DNA of 33,245 bases. Origin: Streptomyces iakyrus. GTDB taxonomy: Bacteria > Actinomycetota > Actinomycetes > Streptomycetales > Streptomycetaceae. The translations under genes were made by a program, and so were the position numbers. Below are positions 7,577 to 15,487 of this stretch, one piece after another. Each line of letters opens with the position of its first letter. Position 1 is the stretch's first letter. The DNA is taken from assembly GCF_000717055.1 (NCBI RefSeq), contig NZ_JNXI01000040.1:1-33245 (forward strand), given 5' to 3'. Under the pieces are notes generated by a model, which worked only from the letters and a program-made list of their open reading frames with translations, ran no database searches and was not told the DNA's origin.

Positions 7577-9946
7577 TCATGCGGCGCCCTCGCCCTCACG
7601 TAGCTCCTGCGGCCCGGGCAGCGCGATCCACGGCGGCGCCAGATCCTCCACGTACTCCCGGAAGTCCCGCTCCTCCTCCGGATCCGAGAGATCGAAGAGC
7701 GGACTGAGCGGCCAGACCGGGCGCCCGTCGACCCACGGCACGACCGTTTCGAAATCCCCCGGCACGGAACGAAGTTCGGCCGTGCCCTCCCGGGGCAGCC
7801 AGTCGACCAGGCGAGAGCGGAGCGTGCCCGGCACGGCTTCCAGCAGGGCGAAGGGGCGGTTCTCGCCCTCGGCGAAGAACACCAGCTGCGGCGGCGCCTT
7901 GGCCGGGTCCTCGGTGTCGGGCAGCAGCAGATAGTCGGCCGTCCTGGTCTCGGCGCCGCGGGCGGCCGCCAGCACGCGGCGCATGACCCGCGAGCCGGAC
8001 ACACCGCACCACCCCATGCGGATCAGCGCGGCCGCCGCGACCCCACCACTGATCCACAGCCCGCGATCGAGGCCCGAATCGCCGGGGAGGCGGGCGGCGG
8101 ACGGAGACTCCACGGCGTACTCGACGGTGAGCCAATCACCTTCGCCTGCGGCGGGTTCGTCCCCGTAGAAGAGGTCCGTGGTGACCTTACGGCCGTCGGC
8201 CGTACGGAAGGTGACCTCGGCGTCACTGGGCACGAGCCACGGGGAGAGCGGGAAGCCGTCGTCGTAGCGAATGGTCACGGTGGCCCGCGCGGTCGCCGTC
8301 TCGGAACCCCACAGCTGCAACGCCGTCGCCCACCACCAGCCCGAGAGACCCGCCGTGGCAGCGAGGACGAAGAGACCGCCCCAGGAGACCCCGGACGCCA
8401 GCGCCAGCCGCCGCAGCCGCGGCGAGCGCCACCACCCCGTGGTACGGATGTCGGGCTCGGCCGGTCCCGGGCGGGTGGCTGCCGCCCCGCCGTTCAAGCG
8501 TGAGGTGAGCCAGCGGGAGACGGCGGCTAGATGGGCACGATCCAGTACGTCCTCCGAGCGGGCGTCGCCACCAGCGAGCGCCAGGACCGGCTTCCCCAGG
8601 GGCACCGGAGCGTCCCGGTCGGCGTCCCGGGTCCCCGGCCCCGATCGGGACGGGACATCGGACCGCCCGCCCGCCGCACGAACCCGGAACACGATGCCCG
8701 CCGCCGCGAGGCCCAGGAAGACCGCCGTGCCGCCACCGAGCACCCACGGAGTGATCCCACGGTCGAATGCCTCGCCGCGCAGCGGCCCGGCTGGTGCGGT
8801 GACCTCCAGGGACTGGCCGGCCTCGACAGCACGGTCGTCGCAGTCGACCCCTGCGCTCTGCCGGGTCCCGTCCCAGGGATCCCGCCAGCTGACCTCGCAG
8901 ACGTACTCCTCGGTGCCCGTGACCGTGGCCCGCACCGTCGCGCCGAAGCCGTACGCGGAGAGCAGCACCCCCGCGCCGGCCAGCCCGAGCACCCCGGCCA
9001 CGACGCTCCACCACGGGACCATGGCGGCGGCCCTCCGAAGGGCGGACGGCTCCCGGCTCGCCGGGCCGTCGCGCAGATACCGGCGCAGCGCCCGCAGCCG
9101 GGCGACATCGCCGAGCGAGGCGGTCGCGGTGCCGACGAGTCCGCCCGTGCCGGTCACCACCAGGCCCAGCGTCAGGATGAACGGCGAGTCTTCGAGGTCG
9201 GCGGCCTCGCCGCGCACGGGCCACGGCCGGGCGGATATCCGCAGCGGATCGCCGGCCCGTTCATCGCCGTAGCAGTCGACGCCCGCCGTACGCGTGTCGC
9301 CGCTCCACGGGTCCTGCCAGCGCACCGAGCAGACGCCGTCGCGCTTGGCGGTGACCTCCGCGGTGACGGACTTGCCGAGGACGAAGGTGTGCAGGCCGAA
9401 GAGACCGAGCAGCAGTGCCGCCATCAGCGCCAGCGCGGCCGGACGGGGCACTCTCAGCGCCCGCCGCGCGGAGAGGCGGAACGCCTCGTGCGGCGGCCTG
9501 GTCGCCGATCCGGCGGCCGGACCCGCCGGCTCGGTGAGCACGCCCGCCAGGAACGGCACCGCCAATTCCGGAACGCGCAGGCGCAGCACGGCGGCCCCGT
9601 CCGGCGGCCCGTAGACGATGGTCACCTGCCGCGCGGCAAGCGACCCTTCGTGAGGGAATCCCCGGAGGGGGACCGTGTCCAGCACCCGCCCGCCACGGGC
9701 CACCGGGAACGGACCGCGCAAGTCGTCGACGAAGTACGGCGGACCGTCCCCGTCCGGCACCCACAGGTCACCCTTGATCGGCCGGGCCGGCCAGGACTCC
9801 CCGTCGCCCGCCAGCCTGGCCCGTATACCCAGCGACCCCGCGCGGCCCGGGCCGGGCCACAGCGGTCGGTCCCGCCAGTCCGCCAAGGCGTTCGCCAGTA
9901 CGACGGCCAGACCTGCGCAGACCATGAACACCAGATAACCGACCAC
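7577..9946 (-). CDS. Large membrane protein with three DUF3592-like repeats
   Basis: This protein of about 789 residues has no family I can name with certainty. It has at least eight hydrophobic spans. Three extracytoplasmic modules share a pattern. Two are close: VTAEVTAKRDGVCSVRWQDPW with TAGVDCYGD, and VRATVTGTEEYVCEVSW with SAGVDCDD, each with a cysteine pair that could form a disulfide. The third (ATARATVTIRYDDGF, VTFRTADGRKVTTDLFYGD) lacks those cysteines. The pattern recalls DUF3592. The C-terminal 120 residues are hydrophilic and cytoplasmic. The open frame extends about 110 residues upstream, but that part does not look coding. GTG at 9946, after GAGGGG, puts the start just before the first membrane span. 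No operator from the island was seen at its promoter. Confidence 0.7.
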   Translation of the reverse strand: MVGYLVFMVCAGLAVVLANALADWRDRPLWPGPGRAGSLGIRARLAGDGESWPARPIKGDLWVPDGDGPPYFVDDLRGPFPVARGGRVLDTVPLRGFPHEGSLAARQVTIVYGPPDGAAVLRLRVPELAVPFLAGVLTEPAGPAAGSATRPPHEAFRLSARRALRVPRPAALALMAALLLGLFGLHTFVLGKSVTAEVTAKRDGVCSVRWQDPWSGDTRTAGVDCYGDERAGDPLRISARPWPVRGEAADLEDSPFILTLGLVVTGTGGLVGTATASLGDVARLRALRRYLRDGPASREPSALRRAAAMVPWWSVVAGVLGLAGAGVLLSAYGFGATVRATVTGTEEYVCEVSWRDPWDGTRQSAGVDCDDRAVEAGQSLEVTAPAGPLRGEAFDRGITPWVLGGGTAVFLGLAAAGIVFRVRAAGGRSDVPSRSGPGTRDADRDAPVPLGKPVLALAGGDARSEDVLDRAHLAAVSRWLTSRLNGGAAATRPGPAEPDIRTTGWWRSPRLRRLALASGVSWGGLFVLAATAGLSGWWWATALQLWGSETATARATVTIRYDDGFPLSPWLVPSDAEVTFRTADGRKVTTDLFYGDEPAAGEGDWLTVEYAVESPSAARLPGDSGLDRGLWISGGVAAAALIRMGWCGVSGSRVMRRVLAAARGAETRTADYLLLPDTEDPAKAPPQLVFFAEGENRPFALLEAVPGTLRSRLVDWLPREGTAELRSVPGDFETVVPWVDGRPVWPLSPLFDLSDPEEERDFREYVEDLAPPWIALPGPQELREGEGAA

Positions 9947-10285
9947 CGTGACCCACCCCTCGCTCCACAGGCAGGATCGAGCCACTCGGCGATCCGCTGT
10001 GGCGAATATACGAGCGGCGGCAGCACCGAGTGCGGCAGGGCTCCCGGGGATGGCGGAGACCCCCGCTGAGTTACTTCCGCCGCACTGGACGTGCGGACCC
10101 GTCCTCGCCGCGGGCTCTCCGTATGGCCGTACGTCGACGGCGGCGGCATCCTCGCCCCCACCATCGCGTACAAGCCACCCGCCCTCCGAGCAGGCGTCGG
10201 CCTGAACACGCCCGCCACACGCGGTGGGATCACAGCCCCGGCCACCCTTCGGTGCCCCCGGCTGAAGGAAGCCCGAGAAGTACAC

Positions 10286-10298
10286 CTAAGCTACTTAG
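10286..10298. promoter_or_regulatory. CTAAG-N3-CTTAG dyad, site 2 (thioredoxin lipoprotein)
   Basis: CTAAG-CTA-CTTAG is a perfect member of the dyad family, 34 bases before the GTG at 10332. The 9947-10285 stretch before it contains no supported gene and no other clear signal. Confidence 0.7.
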
Positions 10299-10331
10299 CA
10301 GCTTCTCGCTATTGGTGAAGGAGAGACAGCC

Positions 10332-11030
10332 GTGGCCCCAACGGCACCCCACACGCAGTCCGCTCCCATGACGTCACGGGTGGAGTGGGGCGCCGGCCGG
10401 GCAGAGGCACGTCCCCGAACGCGGCGGCAGGCTGCGGGTGTGATCGCGGCCGCTCTGCTGCTCGCCGCGTGCGGGACGAGTACGACATCTGGTTCCTCGG
10501 ACGCCAAGCAGGCAGCCGGCTCCGGCAGCCAGCAGGGGCTCACCCAGTACCCGGCAGGCAAGCGCCCCATGGCCCCCGACCTCAGCGGCAAGACGATCAC
10601 CGGCGACCGGCTGGACCTGGCCGACCTGCGCGGCAAGGTGATCGTGCTCAACGTGTGGGGGTCCTGGTGCGCGCCGTGCCGCGCCGAGGCGCCCGATCTG
10701 AAGAAGGTGTCCGAGGAGGCATACGACCTCGGCGTGCGGTTCGTCGGCATCGACACGCGCGACAACGACGCGGCGGCGCGGGCCTTCGAGCGGAACTACG
10801 GCATCACGTACCCCAGCTTCCGCGACCCCGACGGAAAGCTGCTCCTGCGCTTCAACGGCCGCATCCCGCTCGCGGCGGTCCCCAGCACTGTGTTGATCGA
10901 CCGCGACGGGCGTATCGCCGCCCGCGTGATCGGCGCGATCACCTATGCGACGCTGCGCGAGCTGGTGAAGGATCTCGCCGCGGAGGAAGCGCAGAAGGCG
11001 GAGAAGAACGGCGGAGGTACTGCCAAGTGA
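10332..11030 (+). CDS. TlpA/ResA-type thiol-disulfide lipoprotein
   Basis: This 232-residue membrane-anchored thioredoxin-fold protein reduces or isomerises disulfides outside the membrane. The N-terminus has an Arg-rich n-region, a hydrophobic core and the lipobox LLAAC, with Cys47 as lipidation site. A Ser/Gly linker follows. The redox motif WCAPC gives Cys113 and Cys116, and IPLAAVPSTVLID contains the cis-proline region of TlpA/ResA proteins. GTG at 10332 has GAAGGAG upstream; ATG at 10368 is a possible alternative. The stop overlaps the ccdA start, so the two are cotranslated, as expected for an exported thioredoxin and its membrane electron donor. Being a lipoprotein, it needs Lgt, which the island also encodes under the same type of dyad. 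Confidence 0.92.
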   Translation: MAPTAPHTQSAPMTSRVEWGAGRAEARPRTRRQAAGVIAAALLLAACGTSTTSGSSDAKQAAGSGSQQGLTQYPAGKRPMAPDLSGKTITGDRLDLADLRGKVIVLNVWGSWCAPCRAEAPDLKKVSEEAYDLGVRFVGIDTRDNDAAARAFERNYGITYPSFRDPDGKLLLRFNGRIPLAAVPSTVLIDRDGRIAARVIGAITYATLRELVKDLAAEEAQKAEKNGGGTAK

Positions 11031-11800
11031 CGCTCGCCGCCGGTGTCGGCGAGACGGTCCTGGCGGGCCCGCTCGTCCTCGCCCTCCTCCTGGCCCTCGC
11101 CGCCGGAGCCCTGTCCTTCTTCTCGCCCTGCTGCCTTCCACTGGTCCCGGGCTACCTCTCGTACGTCGCCGGCATGTCCGGCGCGGGTGCCGCCGATGCG
11201 GCGAGGCGAGCGGCGCGCTGGCGGGTCCTGGTCGGGTGCCTGCTGTTCGTGGTCGGTTTCGCCGCCGTCTTCACCAGCTACGGCGCGCTGTTCGGTGGTG
11301 CCGGCGCCGTGCTGCTGGCGCAGCAGCGCACACTCGGCATCGTGCTGGGCTCGCTGACCATCGTGCTCGGCCTGGTCTTCGCGGGGCTGCTCGACAAGCT
11401 GCCGCTGGCCGGGTTCAGCTGGCGGCCCTCCTTCCGGCCCGGCGCGGGCCTCGCGGGGGCGCCGCTGCTCGGAGCCCTCTTCGCGATCGGCTGGACACCG
11501 TGCATCGGCCCTACGCTCGCGGCCGTCCTGTCCCTGGCGGCGGACAGTGCGAGCGCCGGGCGCGGGGCCGTCCTGTCGTTCACGTACAGCCTCGGCCTCG
11601 GCATCCCCTTTCTGCTCGCGGCGGCATCGTTCGATGGCGCGATGCGGCGCTTCGCCTGGGCACGGCGGCACGCACGGACGGTGATGCGAGGCGGCGGAGT
11701 CCTGCTGGTGGCAGTGGGGATCATGCAGGTGACCGGCTGGTGGGGGCAGCTGATCGCCGAGCTTCAGACCCTCATCACCGGCTTCCAGCTCCCGCTGTAA
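11027..11800 (+). CDS. ccdA: CcdA-type thiol-disulfide electron transporter
   Basis: This 257-residue integral membrane protein has six predicted helices. It passes electrons from cytoplasmic thioredoxin to extracytoplasmic thioredoxin-like proteins, here most likely the lipoprotein encoded just upstream. The two conserved cysteine motifs of the CcdA/DsbD family are present: FFSPCCLPLVPGY in the first helix and GWTPCIGPTL in the fourth. The extra cysteine next to the first motif (PCC) is uncommon. GTG at 11027 overlaps the preceding TGA, with GGAGG at 11013-11017. Length is typical. Roles in cytochrome c maturation or copper-site thiol reduction are both known for the family. No cytochrome c gene is nearby, so the second fits the context better. 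Confidence 0.92.
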   Translation: MTLAAGVGETVLAGPLVLALLLALAAGALSFFSPCCLPLVPGYLSYVAGMSGAGAADAARRAARWRVLVGCLLFVVGFAAVFTSYGALFGGAGAVLLAQQRTLGIVLGSLTIVLGLVFAGLLDKLPLAGFSWRPSFRPGAGLAGAPLLGALFAIGWTPCIGPTLAAVLSLAADSASAGRGAVLSFTYSLGLGIPFLLAAASFDGAMRRFAWARRHARTVMRGGGVLLVAVGIMQVTGWWGQLIAELQTLITGFQLPL

Positions 11801-11914
11801 TGGGCCCGTCGCGCGAGGGGCAGGCCGGTCCCCCACCCGGAGAAACCGCCGAGCCGACCGGCACGGGCGACTCTCGTCCATTGGCTCGCACCAGGCAGTT
11901 TCGCTTGAGGCCCT

Positions 11915-12142
11915 TCAGGCCGAAGGACCCGTGCGAGAGCGCCGCACATCCTGCACAAGCGCGTAGAGCGCGCTCAGGAAGATCGCAGCTCCGGCTCCGA
12001 TCCAGACAGCCGATGCCCCGGTTCTGTACTCACGAATGGCAAGCATGAGAAGCGCCATGCTGACGAGGACCCCGAAGACCGAGATCAGAATGCTGATGCG
12101 GTGAGCCACATGGACATCATCAACGACGAACCCGCTCAGCAT
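11915..12142 (-). CDS. Small two-span membrane protein
   Basis: This is a 75-residue product with two hydrophobic segments (about residues 14-36 and 43-62) and a basic C-terminus (VQDVRRSRTG). No family is recognised. The ATG at 12142 lacks a clear ribosome site; an internal GTG (VAHRIS) is an alternative. It lies 75 bases after the DegT-type aminotransferase on the same strand and could share its transcript. Codon bias is acceptable but weaker than in the main genes. Confidence 0.5.
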   Translation of the reverse strand: MLSGFVVDDVHVAHRISILISVFGVLVSMALLMLAIREYRTGASAVWIGAGAAIFLSALYALVQDVRRSRTGPSA

Positions 12143-12217
12143 GAGTGATCCAAACGAAACGGCCGTCGCCGAGAAGCAGCGCGGGAAGGACGACGCTGGC
12201 GAGGCCCGAACCCGGGG

Positions 12218-13477
12218 TCACAGCCCCGGCGCCTGATCCCGGAGGGTTGAGCCGGACACCGGTTCCGCCGGTTGCGGATCCTCCCGTTGCAGCAACCGCA
12301 TCATCCTCCGCGCCTGGAGGGGGTCCACCGGCAGCGCGTGCGCCGCGAACCAGCGGGCCGCTTCAGGCGCCGGCGACGGCTCCACGAACTCCGGTCCGGC
12401 GAAGTCGTCCAGGGGCGGGTCGTACACATACCCGGTCACCACACCGCGCCGCTCCAGACGGGCTACCAGCGTGTCCCGATCGCGCACCATCAGGGGTACG
12501 CGGAACAGCGGCGGCACATGGCGGTCCTCAACCCCCTCCGCGACCGCGCCACGCACACCCGCGGCGGCCCATACCGTGCCGCCCAGCAGCCTCGTCCCCT
12601 CACGGCGCCGGGACAGGTCCGCGTCCAGGCCGCTCATCCGCCGCCGCAGCGCGCGCTGCAGTACGCGTCCATGGTCCCTGCGGTATCCGTGCAGATCGAC
12701 TCGCACCCAGCGGTCGAAGGCCCCAAGGTCCGGACTGTGGCCCGTCGTCACCCGCAGAAGGCGTTCGTGCAGCTCCATACGGAAGTGTTCGCGCTCCAGC
12801 AGCCCCAGGGCGCGCATGGTCTCCCACACGGGCCGGACCAGATGAAGCCGCTGTACCGCGGCGCGCGCGATGGGGCGCAGGGCGTTTGCCAGGTCCTGGT
12901 GCAGTTGTCGCGGCGTCAGCAGCTCATCACGCAGGTGTTCAAGCGCCTTGCGGTCGCCCGGATCCTCCGGAGCCAGGAATCCGCCGCCGGTCGCCCCCGC
13001 GTGCTTGCCCAGGCTGAAGGCCGCAGCGGTTCCGAAGGTGCCGATCGGGCGGTCGCCCAGCGCCGTACCGATCGCGTGTGCCGCGTCCTCCAGGAGAGGA
13101 ATGCCCATGCGGTCGCACCGCCTGCGCAACTCGGCCGCGTCGTCCGGCATCCCGTACAGGTTGGTCGTCAGAACGGCATCCACGCTGCGCCAGGTCGATG
13201 CCGGTACCGCGCGGATGTCGATGTTGCCGTCCCGAGGGGACACCGGCGCCATAACGGGACGCAGCCCCGCCGCCAGCACGACGAACAGCATCACGTCGTC
13301 GTTGACCGGCGACATCAGCACGCTTCCCCCGGGAGGGCACCAGCGACGTAGTGCCAGGTACACACCCAGTCGACACGACGGGACATACACGCACTCCCGG
13401 CCGAGCCGCTCGCGCATCAGATCCTCGAGGGCACCGCCGGCCGAGAGCGACGGACCCGATGACTGTCCTGACCCCAC
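12218..13477 (-). CDS. DegT/DnrJ/EryC1/StrS-family aminotransferase
   Basis: This 419-residue fold-type I PLP enzyme belongs to the family that aminates keto-sugars and other small metabolites. LLEDAAHAIG near residue 131 holds the PLP-ring aspartate. FSLGKHAGATGGGF gives Lys158 as the Schiff-base lysine. The TTNLYG motif near 104-109 is also typical. I prefer GTG at 13477, which has AAAGGGGGG upstream; an open extension of 25 residues exists. No sugar-nucleotide or antibiotic genes are adjacent, so its substrate cannot be inferred. It is out of place among copper and thiol genes, yet a CTAAG dyad lies 121 bases before its start, suggesting membership of the same regulon. Confidence 0.85.
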   Translation of the reverse strand: MGSGQSSGPSLSAGGALEDLMRERLGRECVYVPSCRLGVYLALRRWCPPGGSVLMSPVNDDVMLFVVLAAGLRPVMAPVSPRDGNIDIRAVPASTWRSVDAVLTTNLYGMPDDAAELRRRCDRMGIPLLEDAAHAIGTALGDRPIGTFGTAAAFSLGKHAGATGGGFLAPEDPGDRKALEHLRDELLTPRQLHQDLANALRPIARAAVQRLHLVRPVWETMRALGLLEREHFRMELHERLLRVTTGHSPDLGAFDRWVRVDLHGYRRDHGRVLQRALRRRMSGLDADLSRRREGTRLLGGTVWAAAGVRGAVAEGVEDRHVPPLFRVPLMVRDRDTLVARLERRGVVTGYVYDPPLDDFAGPEFVEPSPAPEAARWFAAHALPVDPLQARRMMRLLQREDPQPAEPVSGSTLRDQAPGL

Positions 13478-13597
13478 GGCTTCCCCCCTTTCCGTCGGTG
13501 GCCCCCGAGACTTCCCCGAGGCGCGGAGTGACGCGCGATGGCCAGATCCCAACCGGTGATCGCCCGTGCGGGGTCCGGCGGAGGACGCGATGCCACA

Positions 13598-13610
13598 CTA
13601 AGTAAGTTAG
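13598..13610. promoter_or_regulatory. CTAAG-N3-CTTAG dyad, site 3 (aminotransferase promoter)
   Basis: CTAAG-TAA-GTTAG followed by TAG is a one-mismatch dyad in the divergent gap between the aminotransferase (minus) and the small membrane peptide (plus). Its position suits the minus-strand gene. Confidence 0.65.
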
Positions 13611-13710
13611 TAGACTGACGCAAGCAAGCCAGCCCACCCCGGACGTAACAGTCCCGCAGCCACCTTCCGCGCATGGATATCGGGAGACTGGCGCCAACTC
13701 CCCCAACTAT

Positions 13711-13723
13711 CTAAACTTCTTAA
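13711..13723. promoter_or_regulatory. CTAAG-N3-CTTAG dyad, site 4 (first cassette)
   Basis: CTAAA-CTT-CTTAA, inside the longer CTAT...ATAG dyad, is a weaker member. It lies 51 bases before the ATG at 13774. It aligns base for base with site 5 at 14338, reflecting a tandem duplication of promoter plus gene. Confidence 0.55.
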
Positions 13724-13773
13724 TAGCTTCCGTGGGTTCGGCGAGCGATCCACACCCCACCGGGAGGGGCCCC

Positions 13774-13977
13774 ATGCCTCAGGTTCTGTATCCGCTACTC
13801 CTCCTGGCCTGCCCGATCGGCATGGGCCTGATGATGTGGTTCATGATGCGAGGAGGCTCGCACGCGCTGCAGCGAAACGACTCGGCATCGAGCCGGGCCG
13901 AGCTTGACGAGCTGCGCAGGGAGATCGCGGAGTTGCGCGCCGCGCAGAAGGACACGCCGCAGCCTTTGCGGAACTGA
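13774..13977 (+). CDS. Cys/Met-rich single-span membrane peptide, copy 1 (DUF2933-like)
   Basis: This 67-residue protein has one N-terminal membrane span with an unusual composition. LLLLACPIGMGLMMWFMMRGG contains a cysteine and six methionines, residues that suit Cu(I) binding. A hydrophilic helix follows (AELDELRREIAELRAAQKD), likely a coiled coil on the cytoplasmic side. The CP..M.LMM pattern resembles DUF2933-type proteins, a tentative match. ATG at 13774 follows GGGAGGGG; an upstream ATG at 13732 gives a poor extension. Near-identical copy 2 is at 14405 and a relative at 25802. Each is followed by a SHOCT-like gene, forming a repeated two-gene cassette. Confidence 0.8.
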   Translation: MPQVLYPLLLLACPIGMGLMMWFMMRGGSHALQRNDSASSRAELDELRREIAELRAAQKDTPQPLRN

Positions 13978-13999
13978 GCCCGGGAGCGACAACAACCCC

Positions 14000-14341
14000 A
14001 TGGCCACGGCAGCGGCAGTGACCGCTGCACTGCCCTTCGCCGCGACCCTCTACGCCACGGCCCGCACGGTCACCTCGCACCAGAGCTGGCGCCCACCTCT
14101 CACCCCCGCAAGGGAAGGCGCGCGCCTCACTCGCGCAGACCGCACCGCCCCCGGACCAAATGCCCAGCAATGCGGCCCGGACGTCGCACCTCCGCCGCCC
14201 ACGCCCACGAAACTCACCGTCAACTTCACCAGTCACACCGCAACCAGCACGCGAGCGACATCGAGAGATGCACTTAGCGACCAAGCCGCCACACGGCGCA
14301 ATGGGCACGGCAGGCTGGCACGTACCCCTCCCCCCATCTAG
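14000..14341 (+). pseudogene. Decayed copy of the membrane SHOCT-like gene
   Basis: From ATG at 14000, the first 48 or so residues align with the protein at 14628. Both have an N-terminal hydrophobic segment, then AR.V...QS.RPPL and a basic stretch. After about base 14145 the similarity ends, and the frame continues into Pro/Thr-rich sequence with no SHOCT-like helix pair. The copy sits 22 bases after copy 1 of the small membrane peptide, the same arrangement as in copies 2 and 3. I read it as a duplicate that lost its C-terminal half. Confidence 0.6.
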
Positions 14342-14350
14342 CCTACTTAG
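14338..14350. promoter_or_regulatory. CTAAG-N3-CTTAG dyad, site 5 (second cassette)
   Basis: CTAGC-CTA-CTTAG followed by TAG lies 55 bases before the ATG at 14405. The downstream flank (GAAGCCGTGCAGCGGTTTCG) is similar to the flank of site 4. Confidence 0.65.
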
Positions 14351-14404
14351 TAGAAGCCGTGCAGCGGTTTCGATGAGCGCTCCACAGTGCACCCGGAGGC
14401 CCCT

Positions 14405-14611
14405 ATGCCTCAGTCCCTCTATCCACTGCTCCTCCTGGCCTGCCCGATCGGCATGGGCCTGATGATGTGGTTCATGACGCGCGGGGGGCTGCACACATCA
14501 CGGCGAAGCGGCTCGATCGACTCACCCGCGACGCACTCCGAGCTGGACGAGCTGCGCAAGGAAGTCGCCGAGCTGCGCGCCGCACAGAAGGACACACGCG
14601 AAACCTTGTGA
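14405..14611 (+). CDS. Cys/Met-rich single-span membrane peptide, copy 2 (DUF2933-like)
   Basis: This 68-residue paralog of the 13774 protein is almost identical over the first 28 residues. It keeps the LLACPIGMGLMMWFMTRGG membrane segment and the C-terminal SELDELRKEVAELRAAQKD helix. The middle linker differs and is slightly longer. ATG at 14405 follows CCCGGAGG. The next gene starts 16 bases after its stop, so the pair is probably one transcript under dyad site 5. Function is unknown; the Met/Cys-rich span and the copper island suggest metal binding or sensing in the membrane, which is inference. Confidence 0.82.
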   Translation: MPQSLYPLLLLACPIGMGLMMWFMTRGGLHTSRRSGSIDSPATHSELDELRKEVAELRAAQKDTRETL

Positions 14612-14627
14612 ACTGGGCCTTGGTCCC

Positions 14628-14894
14628 ATGGCCGCGATAGCGATACTGATCGGCGGCCTGCTTCTCGCCGCGATCTTCTACGACATAGCTCGGCTGGTCA
14701 GCACATACCAGAGCCGGCGCCCTCCCCTGTCCCGTATCAGGGGCAGGCGCGCGGCGCTTGAGGATGAGGAGCGGTGGTGCGCCGGCCTACTGCTGCACGG
14801 ACGGATCGACACAGCCTCCTACCAGCGACGCATGACCGGCCTTGCCCATGGCCAGCGCGTCATCGAGCCTCGGCCCCGCCATTCTCGCCATTGA
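14628..14894 (+). CDS. Membrane-anchored SHOCT-like protein, copy 2
   Basis: This 88-residue protein has an N-terminal membrane span (about residues 3-24). A basic linker (SRRPPLSRIRGRRAAL) follows, then a C-terminal helix-turn-helix pattern WCAGLLLHGRIDTASYQRRMTGLA, which resembles SHOCT domains (short C-terminal L..G.I....Y...). Relatives are intact at 26133, more distant at 25359 and decayed at 14000. Each close relative follows a Cys/Met-rich membrane peptide. Start ATG at 14628 has no strong ribosome site and may rely on coupling to the gene 16 bases upstream. Role unknown; SHOCT domains are often oligomerisation modules. Confidence 0.75.
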   Translation: MAAIAILIGGLLLAAIFYDIARLVSTYQSRRPPLSRIRGRRAALEDEERWCAGLLLHGRIDTASYQRRMTGLAHGQRVIEPRPRHSRH

Positions 14895-14919
14895 TCCATC
14901 GATCAAGCCCTCATTGCTA

Positions 14920-14932
14920 CTAAGGCGATTAG
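14920..14932. promoter_or_regulatory. CTAAG-N3-CTTAG dyad, site 6 (CPICNK protein)
   Basis: CTAAG-GCG-ATTAG is followed at once by TGACTTAG, giving an overlapping extra half-site (to 14940). It is 100 bases before the chosen start at 15032 and directly abuts an ATG at 14942, which could be a leaderless alternative start. Confidence 0.65.
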
Positions 14933-15031
14933 TGACTTAGCATGGCCGCCAGACGCCGACCGGAGACGTCCCTAGGCGCCCCCCGTCCGCCGGGCCCTCC
15001 GGTCGGCGGTCCGATCCCGAGGAGCAGCCCC

Positions 15032-15487
15032 ATGCGCACCTGGCCCGCCCGCAGATGGGTCGTGGCAGTAGCGGTGACACTGATCGCCGCACTCGTCATC
15101 GGCGTCCCGACGGGCGTCGTACCGACCCCCTTCTACACGCGGATGACTCCGGTGTTGTGGTGGAACTACCCGGTGTGGCTGGTCAGCTCCGCGCTCGAGG
15201 GGCTCCTGGTGGCCACGTACGTCCGCATCGGCCCGGCCGACGTCCCCGCGGCCGGGCCGCCCGAGCGTCCCCGTACCGTTCGCGCCCTCGGCGCGGGACT
15301 GCTGTCGGCCTTCGCGGTCGGCTGTCCGATCTGCAACAAGCTCGTGGTGCTGGCCATTGGTGTCAGCGGCGCCCTGTCGTACTTCGCGCCGGTGCAGCCG
15401 GTGCTCGCCGTGGCGTCGGTAGCCCTGCTCGTCCATGCGCTGGTCCGGCGACTGCGCACCGCGAACGTCTGCGCAGTGCCTTCGTGA
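15032..15487 (+). CDS. Four-span membrane protein with CPICNK motif
   Basis: This 151-residue protein has about four hydrophobic spans and no family I can name. The third span begins with VGCPICNKLVVLAIGVSGALSYF, described here by its CPIC pair at the membrane face. Such a CxxC could bind metal or cycle as a thiol-disulfide pair. ATG at 15032 has GAGGAG 9 bases upstream; an in-frame ATG at 14942 would add a Pro/Arg-rich leader. The stop overlaps the lnt start (GTGA), so the two genes are translationally coupled. The combination of dyad site 6, CcdA and thioredoxin nearby makes a thiol or copper role plausible, but this is inference. Confidence 0.75.
   Translation: MRTWPARRWVVAVAVTLIAALVIGVPTGVVPTPFYTRMTPVLWWNYPVWLVSSALEGLLVATYVRIGPADVPAAGPPERPRTVRALGAGLLSAFAVGCPICNKLVVLAIGVSGALSYFAPVQPVLAVASVALLVHALVRRLRTANVCAVPS

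Noticed and set aside
8531..10069. Plus-strand open frame of 512 codons opposite the 7577 gene
   Set aside because: Arg/Gly/Pro-rich without motifs; the minus-strand product has clear membrane spans and repeats.
14315..14340. CsoR-like box from GTACCCCTCCCCCCAT
   Set aside because: No GGGTA half on the other side.
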